NCBI RefSeq assembly: GCF_000355765.4 | Contig: NZ_CP021106.3 | Coordinates: 2,451,137 to 2,515,136, forward strand | DNA: 64,000 bases | Direction of reading: 5' to 3' | DNA from: Nitrosospira lacus | GTDB lineage: Bacteria > Pseudomonadota > Gammaproteobacteria > Burkholderiales > Nitrosomonadaceae | In this document: in pieces, positions 25,886 to 33,301 of the stretch | How positions within the stretch are numbered: position 1 is the stretch's first letter | Layout: each line of letters begins with the position of its first letter | Made by a program: the position numbers and the translations under genes | Notes under the pieces: generated by a model | The model's database searches: none | What the model was told of the DNA's origin: nothing | The model's input: the letters and a program-made list of their open reading frames with translations, nothing else

Positions 25886-27156
25886 AACCTGTTGTCATCG
25901 CTGCCGCGCTTGCCGGACTCATAGGTCTTGGCCTGTTCCTGGCGCCGATGAATCGGCCACCAGTGAACGAATCATCGGCGTCAAGGACTGAGGACCCCGC
26001 CAAACGACAGGCAAAAGGTGCTTACCTCGCGCAAGCCGGTAATTGCATGGGGTGCCATACCGCCCAGGATGGCAGGCCTTACGCAGGAGGGCATATCCTT
26101 GCCACGTCAATCGGAACATTCATCACACCTAACATCACGCCCGATCCGGAAACCGGTATCGGACAATGGACCGAACAGGATTTCTGGCGCGCACTGCATG
26201 ACGGCAAGGCACGCGACGGCAGCCCCTTATACCCGGCTTTTCCCTACACGGATTACACAAAGGTGACACGCGAGGATGCCGATGCGATCTTCGCCTATCT
26301 TCAATCACTTCCCCCCGTCTCTCAACGCAATCCACCGAGCCGGATCAATTTCCCCTTCAACCTGCGTCCCCTCCTGTACGTCTGGCGCGCCCTTTACTTC
26401 GAGCAAGGCGTTTATCGGCCCGAGGCCGCAAAGAACGATGAATGGAACCGTGGCGCCTATCTCGTGCAAGGGCTCGGACATTGCAATGCTTGCCACACGG
26501 CGCGGAATCCGCTGGGTGCAAGCCAGGGCAATGTACTGGGAGGAGGGCAACTCATGGGTTCGAACTGGTATGCACCCTCCCTGACGTCCCTCCAGGAGGG
26601 CAGCGCCTCGGACTGGCCGATGGATGATATCGTTCAACTACTCACGACAGGCTTGTCATCCCGGGCAGCCGCAACAGGGCCGATGGCCGACGTCGTCAGC
26701 CAAAGCCTCCAATATCTGACGCCGGATGATGCGCGCGCCATGGCTACCTATCTCAAATCATTACCTGGAAGCGCTCCACATTCCAGGGGAACAGCCCCCG
26801 AGCTTACCGATGAGGTGGATAGGCAGTTTCGGCGGGGCGGCGAGATTTACGAGAAATATTGTCAGGATTGCCATGGCAGCTTCGGGCAAGGCGCGCCCGG
26901 CGTTTATCCTGCGCTGGCAGGCAACCGTGGCGTCACCCTCGCCTCCCCGATTAACGCGATTCGCAGCATACTCAACGGCGGCTATGCGCCCGTCACGGAA
27001 AGCAGCCCACGCCCCTACGGCATGCCGCCGTTTGCGCAAATCCTGCCCGATGAAGATATCGCGCTGGTCTTATCGTATATCCGTAATGCATGGGGCAATC
27101 GTGGCAGCCTGGTAACGGCGGTTCAGGTCGACCGGAGCAGGAAAGGTGCGCAGTAA
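25882..27156 (+). CDS. Triheme cytochrome c (dehydrogenase-subunit type)
   Basis: A 424-residue protein with an N-terminal hydrophobic leader (MKPVVIAAALAGLIGLGLFL) and three CxxCH sites: CMGCH, CNACH and CQDCH. The layout (about 130 residues per haem, with PYAGG, PNITPD and PLYPAFPY patterns) is that of the membrane-bound cytochrome subunit of alcohol or gluconate dehydrogenases, but no dehydrogenase gene is next to it. It overlaps the preceding diheme gene by 4 bases and so is probably translated with it. The pair is the last part of the copper operon reading frame series. A fused version of both proteins exists at 60913-62814. Confidence 0.88.
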   Translation: MKPVVIAAALAGLIGLGLFLAPMNRPPVNESSASRTEDPAKRQAKGAYLAQAGNCMGCHTAQDGRPYAGGHILATSIGTFITPNITPDPETGIGQWTEQDFWRALHDGKARDGSPLYPAFPYTDYTKVTREDADAIFAYLQSLPPVSQRNPPSRINFPFNLRPLLYVWRALYFEQGVYRPEAAKNDEWNRGAYLVQGLGHCNACHTARNPLGASQGNVLGGGQLMGSNWYAPSLTSLQEGSASDWPMDDIVQLLTTGLSSRAAATGPMADVVSQSLQYLTPDDARAMATYLKSLPGSAPHSRGTAPELTDEVDRQFRRGGEIYEKYCQDCHGSFGQGAPGVYPALAGNRGVTLASPINAIRSILNGGYAPVTESSPRPYGMPPFAQILPDEDIALVLSYIRNAWGNRGSLVTAVQVDRSRKGAQ

Positions 27157-27305
27157 ACCGGGGACCGATGATGACCGGGCACAGATGCCGCGCTGACAGC
27201 ATTTGGACTTATGCTGGATACACCATTGCCCGAGCCTCCGACAAACGCGCCCTCAGAACTAGTATCTCCCATTAACAACACAACCCCGCTTAATCAGCAA
27301 GCCAG

Positions 27306-27339
27306 TGCGGCAAAATGACGCATGTGGCATATTGCCGCA
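27306..27339. promoter_or_regulatory. Inverted repeat TGCGGCAA-N18-TTGCCGCA
   Basis: The arms at 27306-27313 and 27332-27339 are the same half-sites as in the palindromes at 18238 and 29137, but 18 bases apart. It may be a relaxed or looped version of the same operator. Confidence 0.45.
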
Positions 27340-27505
27340 CCATGGAATTGACAGACATCAGCCCTGTCTAATTCTCGTCCTGACTCATTCAGCGGACAAT
27401 GGAAGCCTGTTTTCTGCATCGATCCGCAAAAACCCGCAGGGCTATTCATATGACGATTCATTACCTGCTGCCTTTAGCCGGAATTCTTTTCTCCGTATGC
27501 AATTT

Positions 27506-27552
27506 ATACCCCATACAGGTATTGACATATATACCCCCATAAGGTATACAGT
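27506..27552 (+). promoter_or_regulatory. CsoR-type promoter C with tandem operators
   Basis: ATACCCCATACAGGTAT (27506-27522) and ATACCCCCATAAGGTAT (27531-27547) start 25 bases apart. A TTGACA -35 at 27522-27527 overlaps the first and a TACAGT -10 at 27547-27552 follows the second. It drives the His-tailed protein gene at 27623. Confidence 0.8.
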
Positions 27553-27622
27553 AAAACTACTGGGAAATCAGGGAGCGCCCAAAAAACTTAATCAACTTTC
27601 GTATAACCCAAGGAGAGCATAA

Positions 27623-28114
27623 ATGAACACATTACAAGTTTCCACGCTTTTAATAGGTGCCGCACTGACGGGGGCATCCTTGTTTGCCGTAGCACATACC
27701 GAAGAATATTTCGATTCCGTCGAATCGCCCCACGGCGGGCAAATGCGCATGTCCGGGCCTTATCATCTGGAGCTTGTCGCCAGGGATAAGGAAATCGTGC
27801 TTTACGTGATGGATCATGCCAACAGCAAGCTTAATACCAAGGGCGGCTCGGGTAAAGCGTCTATTCAAACCGGCAAGGATAAGGCCAGAATCCCGGTCAA
27901 ACTGGACCAAGCGGGTGATAATATTCTCAAAGGGACTGGCGATTTTTCTATCAAGCCTGAGACAGTAATCACCGTATTCATTGAGCTTCCGGGGCGGGAA
28001 GCGTACTCAGCCAGTTTTACCCCGCTTAAACCCAAGACCAAGCTTGCCATGAAAACCAAAGCTACCAAGCCACAAGCGGATAGCGGCAATGCACATCATC
28101 ATACGCACCATTGA
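27623..28114 (+). CDS. Periplasmic His-tailed metal-associated protein
   Basis: A 163-residue exported protein with signal peptide MNTLQVSTLLIGAALTGASL (cleaved after VA). The mature start ESPHGGQMRMSGPYHLELVA has His and two Met in a pattern typical of periplasmic copper-associated proteins, and the chain ends in the His-rich tail NAHHHTHH. The middle is a small beta-sandwich (ALT-GI/ TVFIELPG). It lies alone behind CsoR-type promoter C with an AAGGAGAG ribosome site and its own terminator. A Cu(I)/Cu(II) buffering role in the periplasm is inferred. Confidence 0.72.
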   Translation: MNTLQVSTLLIGAALTGASLFAVAHTEEYFDSVESPHGGQMRMSGPYHLELVARDKEIVLYVMDHANSKLNTKGGSGKASIQTGKDKARIPVKLDQAGDNILKGTGDFSIKPETVITVFIELPGREAYSASFTPLKPKTKLAMKTKATKPQADSGNAHHHTHH

Positions 28115-28145
28115 CCAGACCCTGATTGAATTGATAATCCCGCAT

Positions 28146-28174
28146 AAAACCCGTCATCATTCCTGACGGGTTTT
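28146..28174 (+). terminator. Rho-independent terminator
   Basis: An 11-bp stem, AAAACCCGTCA with TGACGGGTTTT, and a 7-base loop lies 31 bases after the stop of the His-tailed protein gene. The A/T ends make it usable from both strands, so it may also stop the opposing small gene at 28183. Confidence 0.85.
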
Positions 28175-28182
28175 ATGTTTAG

Positions 28183-28569
28183 CTATACCGCCTCTCCTTT
28201 CACCAGGGAAAGCTGGGTATCAGCCAGCAGATTGCAAAGCAAGCGCTGGTAGGAGGTATCTCCCCTCAGTACAGCGCGGGCATCAATGACGAGACGCAAA
28301 CGACCGCTTTGCAATCTCAATAGTTTCAGATAATTTGGGAAAGAATGATGTGCGGGTACAGCGATGCCGGCACCCGGGCATTCCGGGGGATAACCGACCC
28401 ACTCCGGCACCAGTCCGGACTGGCGCAGAGTGGTCTCCGATTCCTCGAACACATATGCGGTAATGCCGATAGCGTCACTCTTCCAGCGATTGATCGGCAT
28501 TAGAAGCGGTGCCTTCTGAGAAATCGACTTCACGGCTTTCGCGTAAACACGTCTGGGTTCGGGTTCCAT
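28183..28569 (-). CDS. Hypothetical protein
   Basis: A 128-residue protein beginning MEPEPRRVYAKAVKSISQKA. The start is set by AGAGGAG placed 7 bases before the ATG at 28569. The chain has a Pro/Gly-rich middle (EWVGYPPECPGAGIAVPAHH) and a basic, leucine-rich end (RLVIDARAVLRGD). I do not recognise a family. A short frame upstream (to 28708) overlaps it and might be a coupled partner, but this is uncertain. Confidence 0.5.
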   Translation of the reverse strand: MEPEPRRVYAKAVKSISQKAPLLMPINRWKSDAIGITAYVFEESETTLRQSGLVPEWVGYPPECPGAGIAVPAHHSFPNYLKLLRLQSGRLRLVIDARAVLRGDTSYQRLLCNLLADTQLSLVKGEAV

Positions 28570-28863
28570 CACAAAACTCCTCTGTAAGCAATTCAAGACT
28601 CGCCACCCACTCCGGCACTATTCCCGCCACCGGAAACACATCGCCGGCAAGTACCGTATCATTCATCTTACAGATTTTAGTCATATTGAAAATTGTACTG
28701 AAGTACATCTATGGAGCCCCTGAATCCGGGCTGTTTCGCAAGTGGAATAATGGGCCAAAAAAATCCGGGAGGAGTTTTAAATGTAACGATATTTGCTATT
28801 GCGCAACCGTTGCTTATTGAAGCAAATATATTTGTCATAACGACTCATCGACCTGGAGCCATC

Positions 28864-29140
28864 ATGCAGGACCACACCCTCCCCCCGAAAAAATTTTGCA
28901 GACCGGCATGGCTTTCTGGGCATCGAAAATGTTGCTCAGCGCTGTGGAGATGGCGAGCTGTCGCAGGGTCCCGCCAGCCTGGATTCACTCAGCTAGCGGC
29001 TCCGTTGGCATCTCCGCGGCGCATGATTTCCTTGATGCGCTGGTGGCGCGCGGCTTCCTCAAACGTGAGAGCGGAAGCTACCGCAACATGCCTGAGACCA
29101 GTCTTTTCTTGATCGGAATAAGCCATCCTATTTGAGTGCG
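28864..29140 (+). pseudogene. Broken N-terminal part of an O-methyltransferase
   Basis: Read across frames, this encodes the dimerisation domain of an acetylserotonin-type O-methyltransferase: ILQTGMAFWASKMLLSAVE, then (other frame) GELSQGPASLDSLS, a TAG stop, RLGISAAHDFLDALVARGFL, KRESGSYRNMPETSLFL, and (third frame) FLDRNKPSYL. At least two frameshifts and one stop break it, and the catalytic domain is missing. A GGAG site and ATG at 28864 remain. Confidence 0.7.
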
Positions 29141-29153
29141 GCAATTTGCCGCA
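29137..29153. promoter_or_regulatory. Perfect palindrome TGCGGCAATTTGCCGCA
   Basis: This is the exact reverse complement of 18238-18254. It lies 58-75 bases before the likely TonB receptor start and directly at the right end of the O-methyltransferase remnant. Confidence 0.7.
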
Positions 29154-29211
29154 TTCCTGCGCCGGCCGAAATGAATTATTCTCGCGCTCCAGATTATTGC
29201 GAGAGAATATT

Positions 29212-31773
29212 GTGCGCTGGATTCGACATATTGCGGTTATAAAGCAAAAACCCGGCTTTCTTGTACTGGTAAGTCTGCTTTGCGCATCTTCTGTCTGGGC
29301 AACCAGTGAATTTGAGCCGCCGGTTAAAGATACAACCAGATCTGCACCCCCAGCGAAAAAAAAACCGGCTGCCACCGCTCCCTCACCCGGAATCCTCAAG
29401 AATACGGAAGTAACGCCTGCTACCGCCGGGAAAGCACCTACTGATGAGTCTGCGATTAAATTGCCGGAAATGACGATAGGAGGGAAAGTCAAACCCATCT
29501 CCAAGCAAACCGAAGGGGAAAGATACAGACTGCCCCAGACTACGGAGACCATTACCCGGGAAAAAATGGACGCCACCATCAATATGATGCAGGCGGAGGA
29601 TGCCATCAAATACATGCCATCCGTACAGGTACGGAATCGCTATATCGGGGATACCAACGCACCGGTAGGAACGCGCACCTCAGGCACATCCGCCAGCGCG
29701 CGCAACCTGATTTATGCCGACGGTATCCTGCTGTCTTCCTTGCTCGGCAATAACAATACAAACACGGGTTCGCCTCGCTGGAATACCGTGTCGCCTGGAG
29801 AAATCGAACGCATCGATATCATGTACGGCCCATTTTCAGCCGCTTATCCCGGCAATTCCATGGGTGGCGTGATCAACATCACCACGCGTATGCCGGAAAA
29901 ATTCGAAGCGGGCGTGGATGTGCAACAATCATTCCAGACTTTTAATCTCTATGGCACCAAAGATACCTTTCATAACCAGCGGTACTCCGGATACTTTGGC
30001 CACCGCTACAAGGACTTATCGTTTCGCTTCGACTATAGCCATCTCGATGCCCATAGTCAGCCCATAATTTTTACGACTCCCCTCCAGTCCGCCGGCACCA
30101 CATCACCTGCCGGGACAGAAGTGACCGGCGCTATCCCGGGCCAAAACCCTACACTTGCCCCTAACTACGTGCTGGGTGCCGGAAACTTAAATCATACCGT
30201 GCAAGACAACTTCAAGTGGAAACTGGCCTACGATTTCACGCCGACCATAAGATTCGCTTACACCTTCGGGATGTGGCAAAACAACGCAAGCGCCAGCGCT
30301 CAAAGTTATCTGAGAGATGCATCAGGCAATATCGTGAACAGCGGCGCGGTCAATATCGATGGTAGACGATTCAATCTCGATACTATCAGCTCCGGCCTGC
30401 CCGCCTTTGCCGCGAATCGGACCGATCAAACAACTTGGTCGCACGGTCTGAATCTCCGATCCAACACCGGCGGGAAATTTGACTGGGAACTGGTGGGCAG
30501 CGTGATCGATTTGAGCACGGACACCGTTCGACAGCCAACGGTTAACCCCATCCTTGCAGCCGCCAATGGTCCGGGCAGGACCGCCAGCCTGACCGGTTCC
30601 GGTTGGCATACGTTCGATGCCAAAGGCATTTGGCGGCCCCGTATTGACTTTCTGGGACTAGGTTATCATGAGATCAGCTTTGGTTTTCACCATGACCTGT
30701 ATACACTGAAAAACCCGGTATACAACACGAATAATTGGCAGACGGGTGGCGCCACAGGCATCTTTTCAAACTCGATTGGAAAAACCCGGACCGAAGGTTA
30801 TTGGGTGCAAGACGCTTGGGATTTCCTTCCAAACTGGAACTTCACGGTCGGTGGCCGTCTTGAAAATTGGCACGCTTATGATGGCGTGAACACGACCACT
30901 GTAAATACCTCCACGGGTCCTCCTGTACTCAGGACGATCAATCAGGCTGACAAAAGCGCAGTCAATTTTTCACCCAAGGCAAAATTGACCTGGGCTCCCA
31001 TGGAGCAGGTGAGGATCGGTGCAGCCATCGGTCAAGCTTACCGCTACCCCACGGCGTCGGAATTGTTTCAAACAACGACCGCGGCCGGTATAACATCTAA
31101 CGCGAATCCCAATCTCAAGCCTGAAGACGCCCTCTCTTCCGAACTCTCCGCCGAATATTTTCCAGAAAAAGGAAGACTGCGTCTCAGCCTGTTCCAGGAA
31201 CGAGTAAAGAATGCCATTTTTACTCAGGTCGGAACCGTTAATGGAACTCAGACAAGCTTTATTTCCAATGTGGGCGAAGTCGATACTTATGGTGTGGAGT
31301 TTTCCGGGGAAAAAACGGATGCCTTGATCAGGGGTTTGGACATCCTGGGGAATTTCACCTGGGCGGACTCAAGAATCCACGAAAACCGCGCTGCGGATGA
31401 AGCAGCGGCGCTGCTGGGTCCGACCCCAGCCAATCCAAATGCCGCCGTTCCCTCGACCGGAAAACGTCAACCCCGGGTTCCCGTATGGCGATCCAACGTC
31501 GTAGTTTCCTATCGCGCAACCGACAAGTTCAGCGCCTCGGTGATGCTCCGATACAGCAGCCGCCAGTTCGGTCAATTGAATAATACCGACACCAATGGTT
31601 TTTCATATACAGGACTTACCAGCTACACTGTCGTTGATTTACGCGCAAATTACAGGCTCAGCAAGCAAGTGATGATCAGCGCTGGTATCGACAACGTTAA
31701 CAACGAAAAATACTGGGTCTTTCACCCCATGCCGCAACGGACTTACTTCACCCAGATAAGATTTAATTATTAG
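29212..31773 (+). CDS. TonB-dependent outer-membrane receptor
   Basis: An 853-residue receptor. The leader KPGFLVLVSLLCASSVWA is followed by a Lys/Pro/Ala linker, a plug domain (from about residue 115, with NLIYADGILL and RIDIMYGPFSAAYPGNSMGGVINIT), and a 22-strand barrel ending with YFTQIRFNY. The GTG at 29212 gives a normal signal peptide; a TTG at 29146 is in frame but lies inside the palindrome. The ligand is unknown; siderophores, vitamin-like chelates and metals are possible. Its position in a copper-rich area with a shared palindrome hints at a metal ligand. Confidence 0.9.
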   Translation: MRWIRHIAVIKQKPGFLVLVSLLCASSVWATSEFEPPVKDTTRSAPPAKKKPAATAPSPGILKNTEVTPATAGKAPTDESAIKLPEMTIGGKVKPISKQTEGERYRLPQTTETITREKMDATINMMQAEDAIKYMPSVQVRNRYIGDTNAPVGTRTSGTSASARNLIYADGILLSSLLGNNNTNTGSPRWNTVSPGEIERIDIMYGPFSAAYPGNSMGGVINITTRMPEKFEAGVDVQQSFQTFNLYGTKDTFHNQRYSGYFGHRYKDLSFRFDYSHLDAHSQPIIFTTPLQSAGTTSPAGTEVTGAIPGQNPTLAPNYVLGAGNLNHTVQDNFKWKLAYDFTPTIRFAYTFGMWQNNASASAQSYLRDASGNIVNSGAVNIDGRRFNLDTISSGLPAFAANRTDQTTWSHGLNLRSNTGGKFDWELVGSVIDLSTDTVRQPTVNPILAAANGPGRTASLTGSGWHTFDAKGIWRPRIDFLGLGYHEISFGFHHDLYTLKNPVYNTNNWQTGGATGIFSNSIGKTRTEGYWVQDAWDFLPNWNFTVGGRLENWHAYDGVNTTTVNTSTGPPVLRTINQADKSAVNFSPKAKLTWAPMEQVRIGAAIGQAYRYPTASELFQTTTAAGITSNANPNLKPEDALSSELSAEYFPEKGRLRLSLFQERVKNAIFTQVGTVNGTQTSFISNVGEVDTYGVEFSGEKTDALIRGLDILGNFTWADSRIHENRAADEAAALLGPTPANPNAAVPSTGKRQPRVPVWRSNVVVSYRATDKFSASVMLRYSSRQFGQLNNTDTNGFSYTGLTSYTVVDLRANYRLSKQVMISAGIDNVNNEKYWVFHPMPQRTYFTQIRFNY

Positions 31774-31847
31774 AAGTAACGGTATTGTCAAATTGACGGG
31801 TTTGCCGCCTGCCAGAAAACCGTGCCTATTGATCCGGCTCTAAGTAC

Positions 31848-31863
31848 TGGCACATCAGGTGCG
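31848..31863 (+). promoter_or_regulatory. Sigma-54-like promoter box
   Basis: TGGCACATCAGGTGCG has the GG and GC pairs at the spacing required for RpoN (-24/-12). It is 425 bases from the PEP-CTERM gene, so the link to that gene is weak. Confidence 0.35.
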
Positions 31864-32199
31864 CAGCGTAACCCGATAATTCAAGAATCCAGACGTTGTG
31901 CTAATGGGATATATCCTGCATGACGGAGATCAATCCACGAAAAAAGCTCATTTGGAAAGTATGTGAGTTACTCCCACAGGCGGCACACGTATCGTCTACG
32001 AGACGATAATTGCTCACAAGATGCCTTCAGGCTAATGACCCGCTGCTGATCGAAACGCCGGGAGGCTTTTACCACCCGAGCGCTGGAGTCTGGTATAGCC
32101 GAACGCGGTTATACGGGAACCATATTTCAACGATCTCCATCACTTTTGTCGTTATCCCTAGGAGGACGGGGCTCTACGGATGACTTTTTTTGAGTCCAG

Positions 32200-32218
32200 A
32201 GTGTACTTCAGTCCAATA
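32200..32218 (+). repeat. Copy of the GTACTTCAGTCCAAT element
   Basis: GAGTGTACTTCAGTCCAAT is identical to 9808-9826, and similarity continues for some 30 bases downstream in both places. It lies 72 bases before the PEP-CTERM gene. Confidence 0.75.
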
Positions 32219-32289
32219 GGAAATACGCCCGAAATCCGTAAGATGCGGGATAAGTAACTTTTATCCACGTCGACCCCACAGGGAAAAAA

Positions 32290-32979
32290 ATGAGCAAACT
32301 ATCCGGACCGACCAGCATCTTGGCACTTGTCCTCGCCACCGCATCATCTGCGCAGGCATTACCCATATATTCCACGGCGAATTTCTCGGGCGAGGTCACC
32401 AATGTGACCAAGTTTGGCAGTGACTTGGGACTGCAAAAAACAAATACATGCAGCGGTTGTCCTGAAGGCTTTGTTGGCGGCCATTTACTGTTCGACGCGA
32501 ATCTCACGCCTGGAGCGGGCAGCGGAATCATAAGCGTACCGCTGGCGTCGGTCGCCGGAGCCTCGAACGATCTGATCTTCGATATCATCCTCGGTGGTAA
32601 TCCACTGGAATTCTATTTCGGTGATGCGAATACCCAGGATGGACCCGCTATCCAGTTTAAAAACGGCGTGTTCAACGGCTTGGATTTTGTGCGAGACTTT
32701 TCGCTCAACGGGCATTCCTTTGAGCTCAGCATGCAGGGAAAGAACTGGGACATAAAAACATTGAATAGTAATGGCGTTTATTCGCAGCTCGCCGCCTCTG
32801 GCCATTTAAATATCGGCAACGCCGGTCTGACCCATCAGCAAGTGTTCATGCCAACACCCGAGCCATCCGCGGCGTTACCCGCAAGTGTTCCCGAGCCCGC
32901 CACGCTGGCGCTTCTCGGTCTCGGATTCCTGGGTCTCGCCGCCGTACATCGGCGTCGGCGGGAGCTTGTCCGATATTGA
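32290..32979 (+). CDS. PEP-CTERM surface protein
   Basis: A 229-residue exported protein. The signal peptide (MSKLSGPTSILALVLATASS, cleaved after AQA) and the C-terminal sorting signal VPEPATLALLGLGFLGLAAV followed by HRRRR are those of PEP-CTERM proteins, which exosortase cleaves and releases to the surface or exopolysaccharide. A CSGC pair near residue 55 may form a disulfide. The gene stands alone with a terminator after it. A TIGR04073-type companion is encoded at 13989, but no exosortase gene is in the window. Confidence 0.92.
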   Translation: MSKLSGPTSILALVLATASSAQALPIYSTANFSGEVTNVTKFGSDLGLQKTNTCSGCPEGFVGGHLLFDANLTPGAGSGIISVPLASVAGASNDLIFDIILGGNPLEFYFGDANTQDGPAIQFKNGVFNGLDFVRDFSLNGHSFELSMQGKNWDIKTLNSNGVYSQLAASGHLNIGNAGLTHQQVFMPTPEPSAALPASVPEPATLALLGLGFLGLAAVHRRRRELVRY

Positions 32980-33025
32980 GACAGCCCGGCCCATAGCGCG
33001 GGATATTGTCATTTCCAGAATGCTA

Positions 33026-33047
33026 AACCCGCTGCGGCGGGTTTTTT
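33026..33047 (+). terminator. Rho-independent terminator
   Basis: AACCCGC pairs with GCGGGTT around a 4-base loop and is followed by TTTT. It lies 47 bases after the PEP-CTERM stop codon. Confidence 0.85.
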
Positions 33048-33301
33048 CTTGAGGCCCGGCATCGCGAGCTTTCGAAATTCCAACATACTCATAGCGGCAC
33101 TCTTCCTCAGATGCGTGAGTACCGTAGTGGGTTATCACAAGCTGCAGCACTACCAACGCAGATGACTTGAATTGAAAGCGCTGTTTGGGTTACCCTCCAA
33201 AAGGGTAAAAGAAGGTGGAGGGTATCGGATTTAAAGCAAAGATGTCTGGGTTCGACCCCATCCACACCGTTTCGAGCCATAGCTTTTGCGCTTATGACCC
33301 C

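Larger units (their letters stand above)
27157..27622. other. Intergenic region with inverted repeat and promoter C
   Basis: About 465 bases without a gene. It carries the long-spaced inverted repeat TGCGGCAA/TTGCCGCA at 27306-27339 and CsoR-type promoter C at 27506-27552. Confidence 0.5.
31774..32289. other. Intergenic region before the PEP-CTERM gene
   Basis: About 515 bases without a gene. It has a sigma-54-like box at 31848-31863, a short hairpin ATCGTCTACGAGACGAT near 31989, and one copy of the GTACTTCAGTCCAAT element at 32204-32218. Confidence 0.5.

Noticed and set aside
28475-28708. 77-residue minus-strand frame upstream of the hypothetical gene at 28183
   Set aside because: It overlaps the better-supported gene, which has a good ribosome site, and lacks one itself.
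33190-33232. TTACCCT/AGGGTAA inverted repeat as a further CsoR operator
   Set aside because: It lacks the ATACCC/GGTAT ends and the flanking TTGACA and TACAGT boxes of the other sites.
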